Source: Streptomyces sp. NBC_00557
GTDB lineage: Bacteria > Actinomycetota > Actinomycetes > Streptomycetales > Streptomycetaceae
Direction: 5' to 3'
Assembly (NCBI RefSeq): GCF_036345995.1
Contig: NZ_CP107796.1
Span: 806,001 to 870,000 of the forward strand
Length of the DNA: 64,000 nt
In this document: positions 16,481-23,351 of the stretch, one piece after another
Position numbering within the stretch: position 1 is the first letter of the stretch
Layout: every line of letters starts with the position of its first letter
Made by a program: the position numbers and the translations under genes
The notes under the pieces: model-generated
Seen by the model: only the letters and a program-made list of their open reading frames with translations
Databases searched by the model: none
Told to the model about the DNA's origin: nothing

Positions 16481-17089
16481 TCACACCCATCCCTCTCCGC
16501 GCGATATGCGAATGGCGTCGATCCGGTTCCGCGCTCCCGTCTTGCGGGTGATCGACGCCATGTAGTTGCGGACCGTGCCGTGCGAGAGGTGGAGCCGCCC
16601 GGCGATCTCGGCGACGGAGGCGCCTCCCGCGGCCAGGGACAGCACGCTCAGTTCGCGTCTGGTCAGCGGCATCTGGGACGCCTTGAGGAAACCGAAGCCC
16701 AGCGAGGGATCGATGAAACGTTCCCTCGCTGCGGCGGACCGGATGGCGCGCACCAGCCGCTCCGGTGCGCCCGCCTTGTCGACGTACCCGAGCGCGCCCG
16801 CCTCGGCGGCCCGTTTCAGCAGGCCGGGCCGGTTCGCCTGGGCCAGCACCACCAGGGCGGGCGGCGTGCCTCCGGGGCCGGGCGGGCACAGGTCGGCCAG
16901 CGGCGGCATGCCGGGGCCGTCGGCCCGGTCGAGGTCCGCCGCGCACACGTCGGGCCGTAAGGAACGCACCCGTCCGACGGCCTCCCGCCACGGCGTGTCG
17001 TGCACGGCGAGACCGGGTTCCCGCCGCAGCCACTCGGCCAGCACCGATCGCACCAGACACGCGTCCTGCACCAGAAGCACCCGGATCAC
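16481..17089 (-). CDS. amfR: LuxR/NarL-type response regulator of the amf cluster
   Basis: A 202-residue regulator with an N-terminal receiver domain (about 1-115) and a LuxR helix-turn-helix (about 140-200: LTRRELSVLSLAAGGASVAE, then LHLSHGTVRNYMASI). In the receiver the usual acidic pair is Gln-Asp (LLVQDACLVR), the probable acceptor Asp lies in VCAADLDRADG, and the conserved Lys is in YVDKAG. Members of this group (AmfR/RamR) activate the amf/ram operon. No sensor kinase adjoins, as in other such clusters. GTG at 17087-17089 with GAGGGGAC upstream is the best start; the longer frame reads into non-coding DNA. Confidence 0.9.
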   Translation of the reverse strand: MIRVLLVQDACLVRSVLAEWLRREPGLAVHDTPWREAVGRVRSLRPDVCAADLDRADGPGMPPLADLCPPGPGGTPPALVVLAQANRPGLLKRAAEAGALGYVDKAGAPERLVRAIRSAAARERFIDPSLGFGFLKASQMPLTRRELSVLSLAAGGASVAEIAGRLHLSHGTVRNYMASITRKTGARNRIDAIRISRGEGWV

Positions 17090-17456
17090 TGCCCGTCCCC
17101 TCGTTCGGTCGTCCTGCGCCCGTCGCCTGCGTTCCGCGTCGCCGTCCACGCCGTCGCGGCCGTCACGCTGCGCGCCGTGGTCCCGCACGCACAGCGCGTG
17201 CCCATTCTTCGGTGCCGCTACCGTTCGCGGGCGCGGAGATCCGGCCATCAGGATGCGCGGGGGCGCATGCGTGGCGCCCGTACGCCGCCCGCGCTTCCGC
17301 TGTCCGGGCATGGGAGCACGCGAACGGGGTATGCGATGGCATCCCCTGGACGGGACGACGGGCCTGCGGCCGGGCGGCTCGCCGTGCGCCGTGCGCACGC
17401 GCGGGGGAATGTTGTCCCCAGGATGGGCGGCGCGGCCGTACGAGGAGGTGGTCGGC

Positions 17457-19592
17457 GTGTCCGACGGGCCGGAACCGGCACCGGCGGCCGACACGACACC
17501 GGGCGCCCACCCCGTGCTGTCGCTCGCGCTGGTGTCGATGATGCACGAGGTGCACGCGCACTCCGGCGCGGTCTACCTGCTCGGGCCCGGTGAGCAGGTC
17601 CTGAGGATGGCGGTGCACGCGGGCATGCCGCGGGCGTTCGCGGCGCCGTGGGAGCGGGTCGGGCTGTCCGCGCCGATCCCGGTCGCGGACGCGGCGCGCG
17701 AGCGGCGGCTGGTGTGGGTGGGCGGCGAGGAGGAGATGGCCCGCTGCTATCCGCGCATCGCGGTGGTGCTGCCGTACCCGTTCGCGCTCGCCGCACTGCC
17801 CGTGGCGACCGAGCGGCAGGTGTACGGCGCGGTGTTCGTGACCTGGCCCGGCACGCATCCGCCGGACCTGTCCGACGCGGAGCGGGACCACCTGCGGGCG
17901 GCCTGCGAGCGGCTGGCGCTGCGCCTGGAGCGCGCCGCCGGGGAGGGCCGGACGTTCGCCGGGGAGACCGATGTGCTGGCCGAGCCGGCGTGGGCCCCGG
18001 CCGAGACGCTGGGCGCGGTGGAGGCGGCGCGGATGGTGTCCCGGCTGCCGTACGGGCTCGTGTCCCTGGACCTGGACGGCCGGATCGGGTTCGTCAACGC
18101 GGCCGCCGCCGAGCTGCTCGGCAGGCCGGCGGGCGAGCTGCTGGGCACCCTGCCGTGGGTTTCGGTGCCGTGGCTGAACGATCCGGTGTACGAGGACCGT
18201 TACCGGGGTGCGCTGCTCAGCCAGCGGACGACGTCGTTCGTGGCGCTGCGCCCGCCGGGCGAGTGGCTGTCGTTCCGCATGTATCCGAGCAGGACGGGGC
18301 TGAGCGTGCGGATCAGCCGGGCCAGGGCGGTGGCGGACATGGCGCCCGAGGCGCCGCGGGCGGACAGCGCGCCGTCGCGGCTGGTGTCGATCTCCCAGGT
18401 GCTGAGTTTCGCGGGCGCGCTGACCGAGGCGGTCGGCGTGCAGGACGTGGTGCAGCTGGTCTGGGACGAGGTGGCGCCGGCGGTCGGCAGCCAGGCGCTG
18501 GTGATCCTCGGCTCGCAGGGCGGGCGGCTGCACGTACTGGGGCATCGCGGGTACCGGGACCCGCACTCCGTCGAGCGGTTCCACGGGCTGTCGCTGGCCC
18601 GGCGCACCCCGGGCACCCATGTGCTGACCAGCGGGGTGCCGGCGTTCTTCGAGTCCCGGGACCAGCTGGAGCGGCTGTATCCGGACCGGCAGACGCCCCC
18701 GGACGGCTACGCCGCCTGGGCGTATCTGCCGCTGATCGCGTCCGGGCGGCCGGTGGGCACCTGTGTGCTGGCCTACGGCGAGCCGCATGTGTTCCCGGCG
18801 GACGAGCGGGCCGTGCTGACGTCCCTGGGCGGGCTGATCGCGCAGGCGCTGGAGCGGGCCCGGCTGTACGACGCCAAGCACCGGCTCGCGCAGGGGCTGC
18901 AGCAGGCCCTGCTGCCGCGCTCGCTGGCGCCGCCGCCCGGCATCGAGGCGGCCGCCCGCTATCTGCCGGCCGCCCACGGCATGGAGATCGGCGGCGACTT
19001 CTACGACCTGGTGCCCTCGCTGCCGCTGACGGCGGCGGTGATCGGGGACGTGCAGGGGCACAACGTGACCGCGGCGGCCCTGATGGGGCAGATCCGCACC
19101 GGGGTGCGGGCGTACACCACGGTGGGCCAGGCGCCGCACGAGGTGATGCGCAGCACGAACCGGCTGGTGTTCGACCTCGGCGCCGAGCTGTTCGCCAGCT
19201 GTCTGTATCTGCGGCTGGACCCGGCGCGCGGGACGGCCGTGATGGCGCGGGCGGGACATCCGCCGCCGCTGCTGAGGCGGCCGGACGGGCGAGTGCGGGT
19301 GCTGGACCTGGCCGGCGGCCCGCTGCTGGGGATCGACCCGGCCGCGGTGTACCCGACGACCGAGGTGTCGCTCGCTCCCGGCTCGGTGCTCGTCCTGTAC
19401 ACCGACGGTCTGGTCGAGACGCCCGGAACCGACATCGAGGACGCGCTGGTGGGGCTCGGCGGCCTGCTGTCGGAGGCCGGCGACCAGCCGCTGGAGCTGC
19501 TGGCGGACGAGGTGGTCCGGCACAGCGCGGCGGCCCGGGAGCGGGTGGACGACGTGGCGGTGCTGCTGCTGCGGGCGTCCCAGGACGCCTGA
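17457..19592 (+). CDS. SpoIIE-family protein phosphatase with GAF and PAS domains
   Basis: A 711-residue signalling phosphatase. A GAF-like domain (about 20-170) is followed by a PAS domain (about 190-300, LPYGLVSLDLDGRIGFVNAA), a second GAF (about 310-470, LPLIASGRPVGTCVLAYGE) and a C-terminal PPM/SpoIIE phosphatase (IGGDFYDLV, VIGDVQGHNVTAAALMGQIR, LYTDGLVET, VDDVAVLLL). Unlike the phosphatases at 7411-9870 and 44813-47194 it has no C-terminal HATPase domain. GTG 17457 was chosen because GAGGAGG lies eight bases upstream; ATG 17409 is the alternative. It is divergent from amfR, so it may act in the same developmental network, though nothing proves this. Confidence 0.88.
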   Translation: MSDGPEPAPAADTTPGAHPVLSLALVSMMHEVHAHSGAVYLLGPGEQVLRMAVHAGMPRAFAAPWERVGLSAPIPVADAARERRLVWVGGEEEMARCYPRIAVVLPYPFALAALPVATERQVYGAVFVTWPGTHPPDLSDAERDHLRAACERLALRLERAAGEGRTFAGETDVLAEPAWAPAETLGAVEAARMVSRLPYGLVSLDLDGRIGFVNAAAAELLGRPAGELLGTLPWVSVPWLNDPVYEDRYRGALLSQRTTSFVALRPPGEWLSFRMYPSRTGLSVRISRARAVADMAPEAPRADSAPSRLVSISQVLSFAGALTEAVGVQDVVQLVWDEVAPAVGSQALVILGSQGGRLHVLGHRGYRDPHSVERFHGLSLARRTPGTHVLTSGVPAFFESRDQLERLYPDRQTPPDGYAAWAYLPLIASGRPVGTCVLAYGEPHVFPADERAVLTSLGGLIAQALERARLYDAKHRLAQGLQQALLPRSLAPPPGIEAAARYLPAAHGMEIGGDFYDLVPSLPLTAAVIGDVQGHNVTAAALMGQIRTGVRAYTTVGQAPHEVMRSTNRLVFDLGAELFASCLYLRLDPARGTAVMARAGHPPPLLRRPDGRVRVLDLAGGPLLGIDPAAVYPTTEVSLAPGSVLVLYTDGLVETPGTDIEDALVGLGGLLSEAGDQPLELLADEVVRHSAAARERVDDVAVLLLRASQDA

Positions 19593-19620
19593 CGGAGTGC
19601 GGCCGCCCGGTGGGCACGGC

Positions 19621-19650
19621 GGTCCGGCCCTCCCGCCGGAGGGCCGGACC
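19621..19650 (+). terminator. Intrinsic-type hairpin after the SpoIIE-family gene
   Basis: GGTCCGGCCCTCC (19621-19633) and its exact complement GGAGGGCCGGACC (19638-19650) form a 13-pair stem with a four-base loop, 28 bases after the stop. There is no T-run, which is usual in this genus. Confidence 0.8.
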
Positions 19651-19757
19651 GTTCCCCGCCGACGGGAACCGCGGGTGAGGCCGGCGGGGAGACGGGGGTG
19701 CCCGGCGGCGCACCGGAAGAGGCGCGGGAACGGCCCGCCGAGCACAAGGCGCTGCGG

Positions 19758-19788
19758 CCGAGAGGCGGCCCGTAGCGCCGCCTCTCGG
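19758..19788 (-). terminator. Intrinsic-type hairpin after the S1 protease gene
   Basis: CCGAGAGGCGGC (19758-19769) pairs perfectly with GCCGCCTCTCGG (19777-19788) across a seven-base loop. It lies 10 bases past the stop of the minus-strand protease gene and opposite the terminator of the convergent gene. Confidence 0.78.
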
Positions 19789-19798
19789 ATGCCGGACG

Positions 19799-21178
19799 CT
19801 AGCGCGTACTGGTCAGCGACGACCCGTCGTCCCCGGCCCCTGCGCCGGACTGGTCGCTGCCGCTGCCGGACTGGTCGCCCGCCGACGCCGACGGATCCGC
19901 GGAGCCGGACTGGTCGCCCGCGCCCGACTGGTCCCCCGCGCCCGACTGGTCGCCGCCACCGGACTGGTCGCCCGCCGAGGCCGACGGATCCGCGGAGCCG
20001 GACTGGTCGCCGGCCCCGGACTGGTCGCCGGCGCCGTTGCCGAGGGTGGCGCCGGTGGCTTGCAGGGCGGCGGTGACCGGCTGGAAGAAGGTCTCGCCGC
20101 CGCTGGTGCAGTCGCCGCTGCCGCCGGAGGTGAGGCCGACCGCGCTGCCGTCCTGCGTGAACAGCGAGCCGCCGCTGTCGCCGGGCTCGGCGCAGACGTT
20201 GGTCTGGATGAGGCCGTTGACCGTGTCGACGCCGCCGGGGTTCGTCTCGCTCTGGAAGTTGACCGTGGCGTCGAGGCCGGTGACCTGGCCGTCGTGCAGT
20301 CCGGTGGTGGAGCCCATCCGGAACACGGTCTCGCCGACCGTGGCGTCGGCGGCCTGGTTGATCTGCACGGTCTGGCCGTTGCCGACGTTGACCTCGCTGG
20401 GCGCCTGGGTGCTCGCGTCGTTGTACTTGACGAGCGAGAAGTCGTTGCCGGGGAACTTGGCCTGGTCGACAGTGGCGACGGGCTGCCCGTTCTGGGAGTC
20501 GGACCAGTCCTTGGCGGCGACCCCGCAGTGACCGGCCGTCAGGAAGGCGGGGCTGCCGTCGGAGGCGGTGACGTTGAAGCCGAGGGAGCAGCGCACGCCG
20601 CCCTGCTGGGTCTGGGCGAAGATGGCGTCGCCGCCGGAAACGAAGGTCTTGAAGGTCCCGGCGGACTTCTTCAGGGTCGCCATGCCGGAGCCGAGACTCT
20701 GCACGGTGGACTGCAGTCTGTCCCACTTGGCGCCGGTGACGGTGGAGTCGGCGGTGACGAGGATCTTGTCGGTGCGCGGGTCCACGGCCCAGGAGGTGCC
20801 CGGGATGGTCGCCTTGGTCTTCAGCGTCGTGGCGGCGGCCTTGAGGTCGCTGGTGCTGTTCTTCACCTGGCGGACCACCGCGCCCGCCTTCTTCGCCTGC
20901 TGGATCACGTTGTTGTCGCCGCTGACCACGTTGACGACGAGCTGCTGCCTGCCGCCGTCGTAGTACGACCCGGCGAAGGCGTCACCGAGTGCCTTCTGCA
21001 ACTGGGCGGCGAGGCCGGAGGCCTGAGTGGCCTTCAGGGTCTTCGCGGCGCCGCCCGCCGCCTCGCTCTTGTCCTGCGAGGCGTTGGCGTGCGGGAGCAG
21101 GAGGGCCGCCGCTCCGAGCGCCGCGACACCGCCCACCGCTATCGCGGCCTTGCGCTTGGGCATTCGCTTGTGACTCAA
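19799..21178 (-). CDS. Secreted S1-family serine protease with prodomain and repetitive C-terminal tail
   Basis: A 459-residue preproprotein of the alpha-lytic/streptogrisin type. Signal peptide at about 1-34 (KRKAAIAVGGVAALGAAALL), prodomain at about 40-170, and a protease with the triad His in FLTAGHC, Asp in GNDFSLVKY and Ser in EPGDSGGSLF. The last 80 or so residues are low-complexity with eight DQSG units and two copies of SGSADPSASAGDQSG, a probable flexible wall or spacer region. TTG at 21176-21178 is the likely start: AGGAGG lies nine bases before it but 24 bases before the next in-frame ATG. MSHKR is also the usual start of this family. Confidence 0.93.
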   Translation of the reverse strand: MSHKRMPKRKAAIAVGGVAALGAAALLLPHANASQDKSEAAGGAAKTLKATQASGLAAQLQKALGDAFAGSYYDGGRQQLVVNVVSGDNNVIQQAKKAGAVVRQVKNSTSDLKAAATTLKTKATIPGTSWAVDPRTDKILVTADSTVTGAKWDRLQSTVQSLGSGMATLKKSAGTFKTFVSGGDAIFAQTQQGGVRCSLGFNVTASDGSPAFLTAGHCGVAAKDWSDSQNGQPVATVDQAKFPGNDFSLVKYNDASTQAPSEVNVGNGQTVQINQAADATVGETVFRMGSTTGLHDGQVTGLDATVNFQSETNPGGVDTVNGLIQTNVCAEPGDSGGSLFTQDGSAVGLTSGGSGDCTSGGETFFQPVTAALQATGATLGNGAGDQSGAGDQSGSADPSASAGDQSGGGDQSGAGDQSGAGDQSGSADPSASAGDQSGSGSDQSGAGAGDDGSSLTSTR

Positions 21179-21361
21179 ACTTCTCGACCTCCTGGGTACG
21201 GGGGCTGCCGCTCGCGGGCAGTTCGTCTCGGGGCGCCTGGATGGCCGTACGTACGCACCGGCCGTGCGGTGCGTTCAATTCCGTTTCCCGGCGGCCGTGC
21301 CGGGCGGGTGAATCGGCCATGCCCCGCGTGGGGCGGCGTGCGGCCGGGAACACTCCCGCGT

Positions 21362-21775
21362 ATGACGATGAGTCCGGCCGAAGCCGACAAGATCCTCGCC
21401 GCGAACTTCGCTCCCTGGGTGCTCGATCTCGGACTGACGGTCGAGGCGGTGGGCGAGGACCGGGCCGTGCTGCGTCTGCCCTGGTCGGAGCGTCTGGCCC
21501 GGGAGGGCGGCGGTCTGTCGGGGCAGGCGCTGATGGCGGCGGCCGACACGGCGACTGTGATCGCGGTGTCGGCCGCGCGGGGCGGATTCGTGCCGATGAC
21601 GACCGTTCAGCAGTCGACGTCGTTCCAGCGGGCGGTGTCCGGCGCGGATGTCCGGATCGAAGCGGTGCTGACGAAACTGGGCCGCCGGATGGCGTTCGCG
21701 GACATCGCCCTGAGCGACGCCGGCTCGGGGGCGCTCGCCGCCCGGGCGAGCACGGTGTACGCGATCCTTGGCTGA
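21362..21775 (+). CDS. PaaI-family thioesterase (hotdog fold)
   Basis: A 137-residue single-domain protein (FAPWVLDLGLTVEAVGEDRA, LSGQALMAAADTATVIAV, MTTVQQSTSFQRAV, GRRMAFADIAL) with the layout of PaaI-type acyl-CoA thioesterases, in which the residue near GGxxxAxxD acts on the thioester; here the region reads GGGLSGQALMAAADT. The substrate is unknown. There is no good ribosome site; ATG 21362 or ATG 21368 could be used. It stands alone, divergent from the protease. Confidence 0.8.
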   Translation: MTMSPAEADKILAANFAPWVLDLGLTVEAVGEDRAVLRLPWSERLAREGGGLSGQALMAAADTATVIAVSAARGGFVPMTTVQQSTSFQRAVSGADVRIEAVLTKLGRRMAFADIALSDAGSGALAARASTVYAILG

Positions 21776-22228
21776 CACGGACCGTCAGCGACCAGTAACG
21801 TTCCGTTCCTGGCGCGTACCGGAATCTTCCCTTCAGGGAATCTGCACATCGAATACCCGAGCGGCTCACCGCCGACGGCGGATCTGCACATCCGCGCGCC
21901 CCCGCGCATGCCTTTGGCGCGGAGTGCCGGATTCACCGGCGGACGGGCAAGGGCACCGGCGCGACGATGCCGTGCGGCATGTGAAGGAGTCGCCGACATG
22001 TCGTGCGCAGACCTGCACGGATGAACCCCGTCATCGGTCAAGTGCCCTGGTGAGAGCCCTGGTTGATTGGAAGCGCGCCCCGCGTGCGTGCTTTGATCCA
22101 TCGCACCGCGGGGGTTCACGGCGGGCTCCCGGAGACGGGGGCCCGGCGCCCGCGGTCGCGGCCGTCCGTCTGTCCCCAGAGGGGCCGCTCCCCCTTGTGA
22201 AGTATCCATCAGGAAGGGAAGTTCCATC
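21776..22228 (+). other. Gene-poor 453-base region upstream of the bacteriocin-like precursor
   Basis: It carries no full-length gene on either strand. It is less GC-rich than the surroundings in places (for example around 21790-21870) and must hold the promoter of the precursor operon, but I could not pick a convincing -35/-10 pair. A short open frame with its own ribosome site lies at 21998-22024, and AGGAAGGGAAG (about 22211-22221) precedes the precursor ATG. Confidence 0.5.
21998..22024 (+). CDS. Possible 8-codon leader peptide MSCADLHG
   Basis: GAAGGAG sits eight bases before an ATG that encodes Met-Ser-Cys-Ala-Asp-Leu-His-Gly and stops at TGA. The ribosome site is as good as those of real genes here, and the frame lies about 200 bases before the precursor gene. 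It could be a regulatory upstream frame, but eight codons with a good site can occur by chance. Confidence 0.25.
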   Translation: MSCADLHG

Positions 22229-22444
22229 ATGAACTCCACCCCCCAGGTCGAGACCGTCGAGATCTCGGACGCCGAGCTGGACAACGTCTCCGGCGGTCTG
22301 TCCGTGAACACCCTGAACACCGTCACGGGTGCCGTGAACGGCGTCGCCCCGGTCTCCGGCGCCGTGAACACGGCCGTCGGCACCGTCGAGGGTGTCACCG
22401 GTCTGAACGTGCAGCCGGTCACCGACCTGGTCGCCGGTCTCTGA
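22229..22444 (+). CDS. Double-glycine-leader peptide precursor, cysteine-free, NHLM-exported
   Basis: A 71-residue precursor. The leader (residues 1-23) ends VEISDAELDNVSGG, the acidic ELxxVxGG signal cut by C39 peptidases. The 48-residue core is rich in Val, Gly, Thr, Asn and Ala (for example NTVTGAVNGVAPVSG, GTVEGVTGLNVQPV), is hydrophobic and weakly repetitive around GAVN and GxVxGV, and contains no Cys, so lanthionine rings are impossible even though similar sequences are often labelled type A2 lantipeptides. The gene lies 100 bases before the HlyD and ABC exporter genes, which surely serve it. GGAAGGGAAG precedes the ATG. Confidence 0.88.
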   Translation: MNSTPQVETVEISDAELDNVSGGLSVNTLNTVTGAVNGVAPVSGAVNTAVGTVEGVTGLNVQPVTDLVAGL

Positions 22445-22544
22445 TCGCACCTCGTCGCACCGGAGTCCCGGAGCCGTTCGCCGGCTCCGGGGCTCTCGGA
22501 TGCCCTGAAACACCCGCGTCTCTCCCACAGGTGAGGGAAGTTCC

Positions 22545-23351
22545 GTGCAGTTCCGCCAACAGGCCCTCGCCAAGCTCCAGTCACCGGAAGAGCTGGACCT
22601 CCCGGTGCGGCTCGCCCGCCCCCAGGGCTGGCTGGCCCTCGGCGTCACCGTCGTCGTGATGGCGGCGGCCTCCGTGTGGGCGGTGACCGGTTCGGTCGCC
22701 TCCACGGTGAGCGCCCCGGCCGTCCTCACCCACGGGCAGGGCAGCTATGTGCTGCAGAGCCCGGTGTCCGGACAGGTGACGGCCGTCCTGGCCCGGCAGG
22801 GCGAGCGGCTGCCCGCGAACGCCCCGGTCCTCAAGGTCCGTACCCAGCAGGGCGATGCGGTGGTCCGCACGGTCGCCGCGGGCCGTGTCACCACGCTCGC
22901 CGCCACCATCGGGCAGATCATCCAGACCGGCACGAACGTGGCCGCCGTCGAGAAGGTCGCCCACGCCTCCGACCCGCTGTACGCGACCGTGTACGTCCCC
23001 GCCGAGAGCGCCGCCGGCATCCCGGCGCACGCCTCCGTCGACCTCACGGTGTCCTCGGTGCCGGCGCAGACGTACGGCGTGCTGCGCGGCGAGGTGAAGT
23101 CGGTGGACCGCACCGCGCAGTCCGCCCAGTCGATCTCCGCCTTCCTCGGCGACAGCCAGCTCGGCGAGCAGTTCACCCGCAAGGGCCGCCCGGTGGCCGT
23201 CCTGGTCGCCCTCGACAGGTCGGCCACCACGAAGAGCGGTTACCGCTGGTCCACCACGGACGGACCGCCGTTCCGGCTGGACTCCATGACGCTCGCCTCC
23301 GGTTCCATCAAGCTGGCCGACCAGCACCCCGTCGATTGGCTGCTCCCGTGA
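22545..23351 (+). CDS. HlyD-family adaptor of the NHLM peptide exporter
   Basis: A 268-residue membrane-anchored adaptor: short cytoplasmic N-terminus, one helix at about residues 28-50 (GWLALGVTVVVMAAASVWAV), then a periplasmic-type part with the biotinyl-lipoyl-like half motifs (YVLQSPVSGQVTAVLARQGE) and a beta-barrel region. In Gram-positive NHLM loci such proteins link the ABC pumps to the outer face. GTG 22545 follows GAGGGAAG. The stop overlaps the next start as GTGA. Confidence 0.85.
   Translation: MQFRQQALAKLQSPEELDLPVRLARPQGWLALGVTVVVMAAASVWAVTGSVASTVSAPAVLTHGQGSYVLQSPVSGQVTAVLARQGERLPANAPVLKVRTQQGDAVVRTVAAGRVTTLAATIGQIIQTGTNVAAVEKVAHASDPLYATVYVPAESAAGIPAHASVDLTVSSVPAQTYGVLRGEVKSVDRTAQSAQSISAFLGDSQLGEQFTRKGRPVAVLVALDRSATTKSGYRWSTTDGPPFRLDSMTLASGSIKLADQHPVDWLLP

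Noticed and set aside
17163..20726. A 1187-codon minus-strand frame
   Set aside because: Runs across a phosphatase gene, two terminators and a protease gene in another frame; no family resemblance.
22063..22097. TTGATT and TTTGAT as a promoter for the double-glycine peptide operon
   Set aside because: The spacing is 23 bases, outside the range for a vegetative promoter.
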